Of a DNA stretch of 30,130 nt, positions 1 to 7,647 are shown piece by piece. Position numbers and translations under genes: made by a program. This stretch comes from DAOUET01 sp034430155 (GTDB lineage: Bacteria; Chloroflexota; Anaerolineae; Anaerolineales; UBA4823), in the NCBI GenBank assembly GCA_034430155.1, contig DAOUET010000161.1:1-30130 (forward strand), written 5' to 3'. Under the pieces are notes generated by a model. The model did not search any database. It was not told where the DNA came from and worked only from the letters and a program-made list of their open reading frames with translations. Within the stretch, counting starts at the first letter, position 1. Each line of letters begins with the position of its first letter.

Positions 1-18
1 CTGAGGGAGCAAAGCGAC

Positions 19-69
19 CGAAGAATCCCTGAATTGCTCGATTAAAACGGTCGTAACATGGACTCTTCG
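19..69. repeat. Imperfect inverted repeat, probable interspersed-repeat remnant
   Basis: The segment cgaagaatcc (19-28) is answered by ggactcttcg (60-69), a 9 of 10 inverted match. The surrounding words (gagggagcaaagcgaccgaa and cttagagtgaca) resemble an interspersed repeat I associate with Anaerolineae intergenic regions. There is no coding signal. Recognition is from memory only, and the left part may extend outside the window. Confidence 0.3.
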
Positions 70-117
70 CTTCCTTAGGCGGCTTAGAGTGACATTAATA
101 TAGCAAATTGTCCGACT

Positions 118-426
118 TTGTTTTGGTTGCTCCATAAGAAAATCTTATGCTCTATCGGACTGGTATTAATCCTGAGCTCGCTGGCTGCTGGTGTGGCTTT
201 GGCAGCAAGAAATGAAGGGGATGTAAAACCTCCTGGATGGCGTTTAATTATGGGTGAAATCATCGCTGTCGAGCAGGATCAGTTTATTGTGATGAACCGC
301 GGTGAAGAGATTACGCTGAATGTAAACGATAACAGTCGCTTTTGGACGCCTGCCGAAGGTGAAGTGGGTTCTGATTTACTAGAAGTTGCGGGATGGATGG
401 TAGGTTTTGCCCAAAATGATGAGTAG
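118..426 (+). CDS. Exported DUF5666-like repeat protein, N-terminal part before an in-frame TAG
   Basis: This 102-residue piece starts with TTG and has a clear signal peptide: lysines at about residues 7-8, then a hydrophobic run ending in AGVALAA. A first DUF5666-like beta domain follows from about residue 43. The frame is closed by TAG at 424-426, but the same frame stays open to 1221. The residues after the stop supply exactly the last strand that the first domain lacks. I therefore read 118-1221 as one gene interrupted by a nonsense codon (or a base error such as CAG to TAG), not as two genes. No good ribosome binding site precedes the TTG; the frame is open from position 88, so the start is uncertain. 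The function of these repeats is unknown; the protein should lie outside the membrane. Confidence 0.55.
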   Translation: MFWLLHKKILCSIGLVLILSSLAAGVALAARNEGDVKPPGWRLIMGEIIAVEQDQFIVMNRGEEITLNVNDNSRFWTPAEGEVGSDLLEVAGWMVGFAQNDE

Positions 427-456
427 GGGAGTTGGGATGCTCGTCTGGTAATTCTG

Positions 457-1221
457 TTGCCCGTAGACATTAAGCCACCGTGGATACCAGGCGTGCGCAA
501 GGTAGGAATAGTCACTCAGGTAGATCAACAGGCTGAAATCTTTTCAATCAGGACTCCCAAGGGCAGAGCGTTCACTTTCTCCTTGGATGAAAACATACGT
601 TTCTGTGGGCAGCTTCCCGACCTGGGAGATTTACAGATAGGCATGTCGACATTGGTAGCTGGTCGAAGATTAAAGGGCGGCACATTGCTTGCTGTAGTTG
701 TGGCTGCCCGAGAGGCTCCCGCATTTAGCAGACACATGGGGATTGTCACTTCAATAGATGCTGCGACAAATACTTTTGGATTGCACGCTCGCAATGGCGA
801 GCAGCTGATTTTCAAAGTGGATGAAGAGACCCGGTTTCAGGGATTTGACGTAGATGTGCAGAGTCTGGATGACCTTCAGGTAGATATGGTGGTGAAAGTT
901 CTTGCCAAAAAGCAGGAGGATGGTAGTTTTTTAGCGATAAATGTCTCTGCGACCACTAAAGAATCCCTGGAGCAATACGACTTGCGAACGGTTGGCCACA
1001 TTATAGCGGTGGATGCGCAAGGTTTCAGCGTACAGGCCCGAAATGGCGAGCAATATGACTTCCAGGTGACCGCGGAAACACGCTTCCGCAGCCTACAAAA
1101 TCGGGTAGCCGCTTTAGAAGACTTGCAGGTCGGAATGAAGGTTCTCGTTGGGGCAGAGCAAGTTGGTGATGGAAATTATCAAGCCCAAGTCGTTATTATT
1201 GGAGCCCTGAGAAATTGGTGA
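457..1221 (+). CDS. DUF5666-like repeat protein, C-terminal part after the in-frame TAG
   Basis: These 254 residues carry three further copies of the same beta-rich unit, starting near VGIVTQVD, MGIVTSID and VGHIIAVD. Each has the pattern G-I-V/I, a central NGEQ or PKGR turn, a T/N-RF motif, a DLQVGM-like motif and a final beta strand. The TTG at 457 is only the first possible start after the stop codon. It has no ribosome binding site or signal peptide of its own. The frame is identical to that of 118-426, and the codons between (427-456) read sensibly as GSWDARLVIL, completing domain 1. So this is the remainder of a gene of about 367 codons. Translation of this part depends on readthrough, internal initiation, or the stop being a sequence error. 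It converges on the UbiA gene. Confidence 0.6.
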   Translation: MPVDIKPPWIPGVRKVGIVTQVDQQAEIFSIRTPKGRAFTFSLDENIRFCGQLPDLGDLQIGMSTLVAGRRLKGGTLLAVVVAAREAPAFSRHMGIVTSIDAATNTFGLHARNGEQLIFKVDEETRFQGFDVDVQSLDDLQVDMVVKVLAKKQEDGSFLAINVSATTKESLEQYDLRTVGHIIAVDAQGFSVQARNGEQYDFQVTAETRFRSLQNRVAALEDLQVGMKVLVGAEQVGDGNYQAQVVIIGALRNW

Positions 1222-1247
1222 AATCTGAAGGCGGATATTAGAAACCG

Positions 1248-1276
1248 GGTGTCTCCAGCACTGAACTGGAGACACC
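1248..1276. terminator. Bidirectional hairpin terminator
   Basis: A perfect 11-bp stem, ggtgtctccag (1248-1258) with ctggagacacc (1266-1276), closes a 7-nt loop. It lies between the convergent ends of the DUF5666 gene (1221) and the UbiA gene (1330). The right flank is only moderately T-rich (atatccttt). Confidence 0.65.
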
Positions 1277-1329
1277 ATATCCTTTCTTGAAGGTCAAAGT
1301 CGTTATCCCGAACTCCGGTCGTTTATTTA

Positions 1330-2334
1330 TTACAGGAATAATATCCGCAAAATGGTATCTAATATGAGACCTAGTAAGAACAATAGACCAAAACGGCGAT
1401 TGTGAACAAAAGCAGAGGCAACGAACCATAAAGGCCAGGCATCGGAAGGGTAATCGTCAGGTCTTTCCTGAGGTTTGGGTTGGCGGTACATGGGTAAGAT
1501 GACTTTGTAAAGGGTAGGTATGGCTAATAAAATAATCAACAAAACCGGGGTAAAGAAGCCAATGGCTACCAGGTAAATGACCAGAGCATATTGTAATAGC
1601 ATCATGGTGACGACAGCATAGCGGGCAGGGCGTTCTCCCAGTAGAACCGGCAAGGTATGGATGTGTTTTTCCTTATCCACGGTGAATTTGTCGATGTGCT
1701 TACCAAATATCACCGTAGTAACACCTAAGGCGTAAGGAAGGCTGGCAATCACCACGTTCCAATCCCAAGAACCTGTGACCACATAATAACCGCCACCGAT
1801 CATCAATGGCCCCCAAACAATCAACACCGCTAATTCTCCCAGGGCGATGTATTTGAGCGGAAAGGTGTAGAAAAGTACAAAAAAGGCACCCAATCCCAGT
1901 AATACTAACGCCAGAGTGCCTCGCGTATAAACCAGTACAGCGCCAGCAGTAAGGGCGAGCAATCCTGTAATGAATGCATAGGTGAGCAACTGCCTTTTGC
2001 TCATTAGACCATGTTCAAGCGGTTGAGGACCATATTGGGCGCGAAAATAATTGTCCTTGTCGACTCCCTTGACATAGTCAGTGAAATCGTTAAATAGATT
2101 GTTCGTGGCGTGCGCCAGGATCAAACCAATAACCAGGAGCAACCATAAACCCAGGTTGAAATTCCCGTGTTGATAAGCCAAGATTCCAGCAATAGCAGCT
2201 GATATGAAGGTCATTATTAAGACAGCCGCGCGGGTAGATATCAGCCACTTCGAAATAAAATCGAGGTGATCCCATTCTTCCTGGCTGATGCGTGGAATCA
2301 CCTGGAGCGCCTTTCGCCACATTCCGACGTTCAT
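1330..2334 (-). CDS. UbiA-family prenyltransferase
   Basis: Integral membrane enzyme of 334 residues, normal for the family, with about eight hydrophobic helices. UbiA enzymes move an isoprenoid chain from a polyprenyl diphosphate to an aromatic or other acceptor. The first Asp-rich motif is visible as NDFTDYVKGVD near residue 86, and the second as DKFTVDKEKH near residue 213; both bind the Mg-diphosphate. The acceptor cannot be told from sequence: a MenA-like quinone step is possible, but no menaquinone genes are nearby. The ATG at 2334 is supported by AGGAGG six bases upstream. The gene is separated from the aminotransferase gene upstream by about 180 bases, so it probably has its own promoter. 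It ends at a hairpin terminator shared with the convergent gene. Confidence 0.85.
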   Translation of the reverse strand: MNVGMWRKALQVIPRISQEEWDHLDFISKWLISTRAAVLIMTFISAAIAGILAYQHGNFNLGLWLLLVIGLILAHATNNLFNDFTDYVKGVDKDNYFRAQYGPQPLEHGLMSKRQLLTYAFITGLLALTAGAVLVYTRGTLALVLLGLGAFFVLFYTFPLKYIALGELAVLIVWGPLMIGGGYYVVTGSWDWNVVIASLPYALGVTTVIFGKHIDKFTVDKEKHIHTLPVLLGERPARYAVVTMMLLQYALVIYLVAIGFFTPVLLIILLAIPTLYKVILPMYRQPKPQERPDDYPSDAWPLWFVASAFVHNRRFGLLFLLGLILDTILRILFL

Positions 2335-2370
2335 CTGTAACCTCCTATTAATGGAGAAAATGAAAATTCT

Positions 2371-2387
2371 CAGGAATTACGCAGTTG
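2371..2387. repeat. Short match to the insertion-sequence end at 29792-29808
   Basis: The 17-mer caggaattacgcagttg differs by one base from the IS-end-like 17-mer at 29792-29808 (caggacttacgcagttg). It sits in the otherwise empty gap 2335-2511 upstream of the UbiA gene. It may be a solo IS end or scar, or chance. Confidence 0.3.
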
Positions 2388-2511
2388 AAGGATTTTTCTG
2401 AAGTGCTTGAGTAGGATTTACATGCCCAAATCCCTCAGAAGACCCCTCAATAAGTTATCTCAAATTTTATTATAAAAATAAGACTAAACAGTGAGTAGTT
2501 TATGAGAGAAG

Positions 2512-3708
2512 TCAATTCAAGCGCAGGATATCCCGCAAGATAGAACAAACCTGATCAACCTGAGCCTCAATCATTACCCCTGAAAATGGCAGAGCCAAAC
2601 CGCGCCGTCCCAGGTCCTCCGTAACCGGAAAGTCACCATCTTTATAACCGAACCTGGAAACCATATATGGCTGCAAATGAATGGGTATAAAGTAAGGTCG
2701 CGCCGGCACTCCACGCCTTTGAAGAGCACCCGCCACGGCATCCCGGTTGAGGTGGGGTTCAAATCGGACAACATAAACAAACCAACTCATACGCGTAGTT
2801 TCGGGAACAATCTGCAGAGATTCAACTCCGGGAATCTCTGCCAACCGTTCCTCATACCAGGAAGCCACTCGTTGGCGTTTCGTAAGCAATTCATCCAAGC
2901 GTGACATCTGGACAGCGCCTAAAGCAGCACTCATTTCATCCAGTCGGTAATTGTATCCAAGATAGGTATGCTGCAACCAGGTATCCCCTGGTGCCCGACC
3001 CTGGTTGCGTAAACTAAGCATCAAAGCTGCGGCTTGTTGGTTGTTGGTCACGATAATGCCACCTTCACCAGTGGTAATCTGTTTATTGGGATAAAAAGCG
3101 AAGACACCATATTCACCCAACGTGCCAGCCTTACGACCTTTATACTCGGCACCCAAAGCCTCACATGAATCCTCGATCAATTTTAGGTGATGCTCCTGGG
3201 CGATGGTTGAAATCGGATCCATGTCTGCAGGTTGTCCGAACACATCAACTGGCAGGATTGCTTTCAACTGGGAACCATCCCCAGCGCCAGAGCGAGGCAA
3301 CCAGTGATTGGCTACAGAGCTTCCTCGGATCAAATCATGCACTGCTTCCCGGACAGCGTTTGGGTTAAGGTTGCCTGTAACTGGGTCGACGTCCACGAAT
3401 ATGGGGATAGCGCCTTCAAATAACAATACGTTTGTTGAAGCCACAAAGGAAAATGGGGTGGTGATGACCAGATCACCGGCACTAATCCCGGCTGCACGAA
3501 CACATAAATGCAGCCCAGCCGTGCCCGAATTTACGCCTATTGCATATCTACATCCGGTAAACTCACGAAAAACACGTTCAAAATCCTGGATGCGGCTACC
3601 CATGCTAAGATGAGGAGTTAGCATGACCTCTGCAACTGCTTGCCTCTCCGCGTCTGTCAGATCGGGAGAGGACATAGGAATGTTGAGATGATGAGATTTA
3701 CTTGTCAA
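2512..3708 (-). CDS. DegT/DnrJ/EryC1/StrS-family sugar aminotransferase (PglE-like)
   Basis: PLP-dependent aminotransferase of 398 residues that, by family, converts a nucleotide keto-sugar to an amino sugar, usually with glutamate as donor. The Schiff-base lysine is K209 in YPNKQITTGEGG, and the PLP-contacting Asp is D180 in LIEDSCEALG. An N-terminal GVNSGTAGLHL motif binds the cofactor phosphate. The frame is open further upstream, but I chose the TTG at 3708. It has AAGGAG six bases before it and lies just after the preceding gene ends (3776), whereas the longer version would overlap that gene by 92 bases and add 53 unconserved-looking residues. Last gene of the cluster that begins with the PglC-like transferase. 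With PglC- and PglD-like partners it resembles the PglE step of bacillosamine-type synthesis. The dehydratase that would supply its keto-sugar is not in the window. Confidence 0.88.
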   Translation of the reverse strand: MTSKSHHLNIPMSSPDLTDAERQAVAEVMLTPHLSMGSRIQDFERVFREFTGCRYAIGVNSGTAGLHLCVRAAGISAGDLVITTPFSFVASTNVLLFEGAIPIFVDVDPVTGNLNPNAVREAVHDLIRGSSVANHWLPRSGAGDGSQLKAILPVDVFGQPADMDPISTIAQEHHLKLIEDSCEALGAEYKGRKAGTLGEYGVFAFYPNKQITTGEGGIIVTNNQQAAALMLSLRNQGRAPGDTWLQHTYLGYNYRLDEMSAALGAVQMSRLDELLTKRQRVASWYEERLAEIPGVESLQIVPETTRMSWFVYVVRFEPHLNRDAVAGALQRRGVPARPYFIPIHLQPYMVSRFGYKDGDFPVTEDLGRRGLALPFSGVMIEAQVDQVCSILRDILRLN

Positions 3709-3775
3709 AGACTGCTCCTTGGGCGTGATATCGATCTTAACCAATGCGTAGAAATGTAAGGGACAAATACAGTTT

Positions 3776-4909
3776 CTATTGAGGCCAGACAGAGCCAGCT
3801 CGAATAATCCCTCGCGAGGGGACATCGCTCTTGATGGTAGCGCCATTACCAATTCGAGCGTTGGCACCTATTGTTACGCCTAAGTTGATGGTTACGCCCA
3901 TTCCAATCAGAGCACCATTTCCGACATGAACTTCACCAGCTAAAATTGTCCCTGGTGAGAGATTAACATAATCATCCAATTGGCAATCGTGAGAGACGAT
4001 AGCTCCAGTATTGACAATAGCCCCAAAGCCGATCTCCGCCTGACTGCCAATATATGCATGTGGTAAGACCTGCACTCCCGGTGATAAAGTGGCACTCGGT
4101 TCAATAAAGGCAGTTGGGTGGACCACTACCGGGAATACAAATCCAGCCTCAGCCAGGAGGTGAAAAACCTTAATCCTGATTTGGAGATTGCCTATGCCTC
4201 CCACGGCATTAACCGCCAGGCGTATGCCTTGACTTCGTAATTCGGGTAAGACTTCATTGCCACCCAAAATGGGGAAACCCAACACCTTTTCCTCTCTACT
4301 CAGACCATCGTCTACCACCCCGATAATATGATAAACCCTCACAGTTCTTAACAGATCAATTATTGATTTGCCATGGCCTCCGCCTCCATAAACTATGATG
4401 GCGGTTGGATCGAAGTCGGATTCGGCAAGGTTGACGCCATTTGTGGGTAGAGTTGTTTCTAAGAGTGATTTAACCATGCTCTCGGTTACTAAGGGACCTA
4501 TGGGTAAATTACCCAGGCTAATACCATGCTGGTTGGCCAAAGCCAGAGCTGGTTGGGTGATACGTAACCCTTTTGGCAGCTCTGTGGTCTGCGTGTGGGA
4601 TGGTTCACGTTTGGAAGTCTCTATTTCCGAGGGCGATAACCTCTCGGGAGGCCTCCAATCTGGCGAACCTGCCAGATAGCAGAGGGTTTCACCCGCCAAA
4701 ATAGTCTCTCCTTCCGCGAAACGAAGGTTAACCACAAACCCACTGGTTTCCGCGGTTAAATCTGCTGTCGATTTGGTCGTCTCCAATGTGGCGAGTACCT
4801 GACCTTCAGTCACACTTTGCCCTTCCACGATCGCCAGCGAAGCTAAACGCACTTCAGGCTCATTGGGATTTAGAAATGGGATAGTTACTGGTGCAGAAGT
4901 AGTTTGCAT
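3776..4909 (-). CDS. Fusion: lipoyl domain + E3-binding-like domain + NeuD/PglD sugar N-acyltransferase
   Basis: Three parts are visible in 377 residues. Residues 8-80 match a lipoyl/biotinyl beta-barrel with the target lysine K46 in LATLETTKSTADL, which aligns with the ETDKA of E2 enzymes. Residues 116-151 resemble the peripheral E1/E3-subunit binding domain of E2 proteins (ITQPALALANQHGISL, then a GP turn and a helix). A Ser/Pro/Thr-rich linker (about 82-114) lies between them. Residues 170-377 are a NeuD/PglD-type acyltransferase: a nucleotide-sugar-binding fold starting YGGGGHGKS, then left-handed hexapeptide repeats with the catalytic histidine H307 in SHDC. The usual E2 catalytic domain is absent and the sugar acyltransferase sits in its place. 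The gene follows E1-alpha and E1-beta directly and precedes the aminotransferase. Inferred job: accept an acyl group on the lipoyl arm and pass it to an amino sugar. Ordinary acyl-CoA use remains possible. The start ATG has only a weak AGGA upstream. Confidence 0.85.
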   Translation of the reverse strand: MQTTSAPVTIPFLNPNEPEVRLASLAIVEGQSVTEGQVLATLETTKSTADLTAETSGFVVNLRFAEGETILAGETLCYLAGSPDWRPPERLSPSEIETSKREPSHTQTTELPKGLRITQPALALANQHGISLGNLPIGPLVTESMVKSLLETTLPTNGVNLAESDFDPTAIIVYGGGGHGKSIIDLLRTVRVYHIIGVVDDGLSREEKVLGFPILGGNEVLPELRSQGIRLAVNAVGGIGNLQIRIKVFHLLAEAGFVFPVVVHPTAFIEPSATLSPGVQVLPHAYIGSQAEIGFGAIVNTGAIVSHDCQLDDYVNLSPGTILAGEVHVGNGALIGMGVTINLGVTIGANARIGNGATIKSDVPSRGIIRAGSVWPQ

Positions 4910-4993
4910 ACTTTTAGAATCCTATGCATAAGATCGTATAAAGTAGTTTAAACGCAATACACGGCTATCCAACCCAAATCATGATGGTAGTAA

Positions 4994-6043
4994 TTAGGAG
5001 TCCTTGTTCATTTCTAAAATAGATTGAACAATATCATTTTTATCGGGAAGCACGGCTGCCTCTAAAGGTTTGGAGGCAGGGATGGGAAGATCATCGGCGG
5101 CCAGACGGCGGACGCAGATCCCCTGCGGTCCCAGCGTTTCAGCCACACGAGCGAGGATCTCTGCTCCCCATCCCATGGTGAGATTGCCTTCTTCAACCAC
5201 CAGCAACCGCCGAGTTCTAGAGACCGAAGTGAGCAGTGATGAAATATCAAATGGAGCCAGTTGGGTAAACACAATTAATTCTGTAAAAACTTCGTGGTCA
5301 TATGCCAGTGTGATAGCCGCTTGCAAGGCCAGCTCGGTCATATAGCCATATGTCGCCAGCGTGATCCTAGGAAGAGGAGCTTCCTTCAAAGTGACCAGGT
5401 AGGAGGGTGCATAAGATGGAGACTCGATACCGGCGCGCATGGTCTCTGAAGGACTACTGTTGTTTTGGATAAGGCTAAAGTCAGCAAGAGATTCCTGTCC
5501 TCTAATTTGCGCTGGATAAAGTAATTTGTTCTCTATAAAAAGCACCGGGTTTTCATCGAATAAGATGGCGTTGGTGAGAAGCGCCCCTGGATCGCCCAAA
5601 GTACATGGAGCGATAATATGCAAGCCGGGCACACCTAAATAGAGTTTCTCCAGATTTTGACTGTGAGTAGCACCGTAGCCGCGTCGGCCACCCATCGGCG
5701 TACGGATAACAATAGGCACTTGTACCTGATCGTTGTACATCCAGCGAAATTTGGCTATATGATTTATGATCTGATCCGCGATAAGGGCGGTAAAATCTCC
5801 AAACATGATCTCTACCACCGGTCGTAACCCACGCAGGGCCATACCTGCTCCTACGCCAACAATCCCCGCTTCGGAGACGGGGGTGGGGATTACCCTGGTC
5901 GGGAACGCAGAAGATAGACCTTTGGAAACCTTAAATGCACCGCCATATGGATCAAGCAGGTCTTCACCCAGCAGATAGACGCGTGGGTCGGATGACATAG
6001 CATGGTGAAGAGCAGTATTAAGAGAAGTAAGAACCGTAGGCAT
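4994..6043 (-). CDS. 2-oxo-acid dehydrogenase E1 component, beta subunit
   Basis: The beta chain (349 residues; family about 325-340) pairs with E1-alpha to decarboxylate a 2-oxo acid with thiamine diphosphate and pass the acyl group to a lipoyl domain. The N-terminal part shows GEDLLDPYGGAFKVSKGL, and PVSEAGIVGVGAGMALRG holds the conserved glutamate that activates the cofactor. FGDFTALIADQIINHIAKF and the RTPMGG segment are also typical. A short region near residues 186-205 (NNSSPSETMRAG) is longer than in the usual protein. It follows E1-alpha by 23 bases and precedes the lipoyl-NeuD fusion by 84 bases, so all are probably co-transcribed. Its substrate (pyruvate, a branched 2-oxo acid or acetoin) cannot be read from the sequence. 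No classical E2 or E3 gene is in this cluster. Confidence 0.9.
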   Translation of the reverse strand: MPTVLTSLNTALHHAMSSDPRVYLLGEDLLDPYGGAFKVSKGLSSAFPTRVIPTPVSEAGIVGVGAGMALRGLRPVVEIMFGDFTALIADQIINHIAKFRWMYNDQVQVPIVIRTPMGGRRGYGATHSQNLEKLYLGVPGLHIIAPCTLGDPGALLTNAILFDENPVLFIENKLLYPAQIRGQESLADFSLIQNNSSPSETMRAGIESPSYAPSYLVTLKEAPLPRITLATYGYMTELALQAAITLAYDHEVFTELIVFTQLAPFDISSLLTSVSRTRRLLVVEEGNLTMGWGAEILARVAETLGPQGICVRRLAADDLPIPASKPLEAAVLPDKNDIVQSILEMNKDS

Positions 6044-6066
6044 GGTTAGTGAGGGGCTTCGATTAT

Positions 6067-7011
6067 TTAATCAGATGCTGTAACTAAGGTTGGCATCTGG
6101 CGATTACCTATAGAAGGGAAAGGGTCACGCAGGGCTTGCTGGAATGCCTCATCTATTTCCTCTTCAATGAGGGATTCGATCTGGACACGCCGGTTTGGTT
6201 CCAAACGAGCTGCCTGGATGGTAACCGGATCGCGCTCTTGACAAAACTTCGCAATCTTTTCAGGATCACGTGTGTCATCTCCTTTGGAATGCGGACCGAA
6301 GCGGTGAGTGTGCAAAATCAAGGCGCGTGGGGCAATTTTAGAGCGGATTTGAGTTAGCAATTGCTCTGCAACCGGTAAGATTTCAAGCACATCGCTGCTA
6401 TCTAGTTCTTGGAAAGGGATATTGAAGGCTGCGAAACGAGAAGGGATATCCCCTGCCAAATTTAATTCTATCGGCGTGGTTTGAGCGATCCTATTGTTTT
6501 CCACCACATAAAGAATAGGTACCTGCCAAAGGGAGGCCATATTTAGAGATTCGTATAAGACGCCTTCACCTAAAGTGCCGTCACCCAGAAAGGAGATTAC
6601 AATCGAGCCGCTTCCCAAATGCTTTTCAGCCAGGGCCATCCCAGTCGCGAGGGGCATGGTACCTCCTAATACACCATTGGAGTAAAAATTTCGCCAATAC
6701 AGGTGCTGAGAGCCACCCCGCCCTCCACAAACTCCGGTAGCTTTGCCCATCAATTCCGCAAACAGGGCGCGTATATCGCCACCATAAGCTAAGAAATGTC
6801 CATGACAACGATGGTTGCTTACAACAATATCACCCGATTGGAGATGGCTTAAAATAGCAACTGCGTTGGCTTCCTGGCCGATGTAAGTGTGAGTAGTGCC
6901 AAAAAAATGCCCATGAGGAAATTCTCTCAGCACGGTCTCTTCAAAACGACGAATGCGAAAAAGTGAGCGGTACAGCTGGATGTGATCGACAGGCTCCATA
7001 AGTCTTTTCAC
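6067..7011 (-). CDS. 2-oxo-acid (pyruvate/acetoin-type) dehydrogenase E1 component, alpha subunit
   Basis: Thiamine-diphosphate-binding alpha chain of 314 residues, close to the 320-330 of acetoin and pyruvate dehydrogenase E1-alpha. The cofactor motif is GDG at 143-145 and ENN ending at 173, with the usual spacing. THTYIGQEANAVAI near residue 40 and the RGGSQHL segment match the family. The GTG start overlaps the TGA of the PglC-like gene by four bases (GTGA), indicating translational coupling. An ATG four codons later (6999) is an alternative, with GGAG eleven bases upstream. Placement between a phosphoglycosyl transferase and a sugar acyltransferase is unusual for an E1 gene, and suggests that its acyl product goes to a glycan rather than to CoA. 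That role is inferred. Confidence 0.9.
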   Translation of the reverse strand: MKRLMEPVDHIQLYRSLFRIRRFEETVLREFPHGHFFGTTHTYIGQEANAVAILSHLQSGDIVVSNHRCHGHFLAYGGDIRALFAELMGKATGVCGGRGGSQHLYWRNFYSNGVLGGTMPLATGMALAEKHLGSGSIVISFLGDGTLGEGVLYESLNMASLWQVPILYVVENNRIAQTTPIELNLAGDIPSRFAAFNIPFQELDSSDVLEILPVAEQLLTQIRSKIAPRALILHTHRFGPHSKGDDTRDPEKIAKFCQERDPVTIQAARLEPNRRVQIESLIEEEIDEAFQQALRDPFPSIGNRQMPTLVTASD

Positions 7012-7637
7012 TCCATTCCGTGCTTCCCCATAAATTCCTCTGCAGTGCTAAAGCCTGGCTGGTTGATTCCTTCCCGGGTTATGACTTTCCAGAAAGTATA
7101 GAGTAATATTTTCATATCTAACCGGAAGGACCAGTTATCCACATACCATACATCCAATGAAAATTTGTCCTCCCAATTAAGGACATTCCGCCCATTGACT
7201 TGAGCCCAACCAGTGATACCTGGAAGCACCTCGTGACGGCGGGCTTGTTCGGGTGAATAACGTTCGAGATACTGCATCAACAACGGTCGAGGCCCCACCA
7301 AGCTCATTTCTCCATGCAAAACGTTGAATAATTCGGGCAATTCATCCAGGCTGGTTTCACGTAACCAACGCCCGAACGGAGTGAGGCGTTGATCGTCGGG
7401 CAGCAGCTGGCCATGGCTGTCGAGGGCTTCATTCATGGTTCGGATCTTATACAAAGTAAAAGGTTCACCGTGATAACCAGGTCTAAATTGATTGAATATG
7501 ACTGGTTTGCCGTGATAAAGTCGTACCAAGAAAACAAGAATTAAAAAGAGAGGGAATGTCAAAATCAGACCTACCAAAGAAATGATGAGGTCAAAAGCGC
7601 GTTTGGATTTTGGCACACCAGCTGGAAAGAGCCTCAT
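7008..7637 (-). CDS. PglC-like polyprenyl-phosphate phosphoglycosyl transferase
   Basis: Monotopic membrane enzyme of 209 residues, the compact PglC size, that transfers a phospho-sugar from a UDP-sugar to a polyprenyl phosphate and so starts a lipid-linked glycan. The N-terminal re-entrant hydrophobic segment spans about residues 14-40 (RAFDLIISLVGLILTFP). The catalytic Asp-Glu pair is D98-E99 in RETSLDELPELFNVL. MSLVGPRPLL and the ITGWAQVNGRN segment are family signatures. It is the first gene of the minus-strand cluster and overlaps E1-alpha by four bases. The ATG at 7637 has no Shine-Dalgarno sequence but lies ten bases after an extended -10 element, so the mRNA is probably almost leaderless. 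With the DegT aminotransferase and the NeuD fusion it suggests that the sugar transferred is an N-acylated amino sugar. Confidence 0.93.
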   Translation of the reverse strand: MRLFPAGVPKSKRAFDLIISLVGLILTFPLFLILVFLVRLYHGKPVIFNQFRPGYHGEPFTLYKIRTMNEALDSHGQLLPDDQRLTPFGRWLRETSLDELPELFNVLHGEMSLVGPRPLLMQYLERYSPEQARRHEVLPGITGWAQVNGRNVLNWEDKFSLDVWYVDNWSFRLDMKILLYTFWKVITREGINQPGFSTAEEFMGKHGME

Positions 7638-7647
7638 AATTGGTGGA

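Noticed and set aside
3709..3867. Extended N-terminus of the DegT aminotransferase
   Set aside because: It would overlap the fusion gene by 92 bases, has no family similarity, and the TTG at 3708 has AAGGAG six bases upstream.
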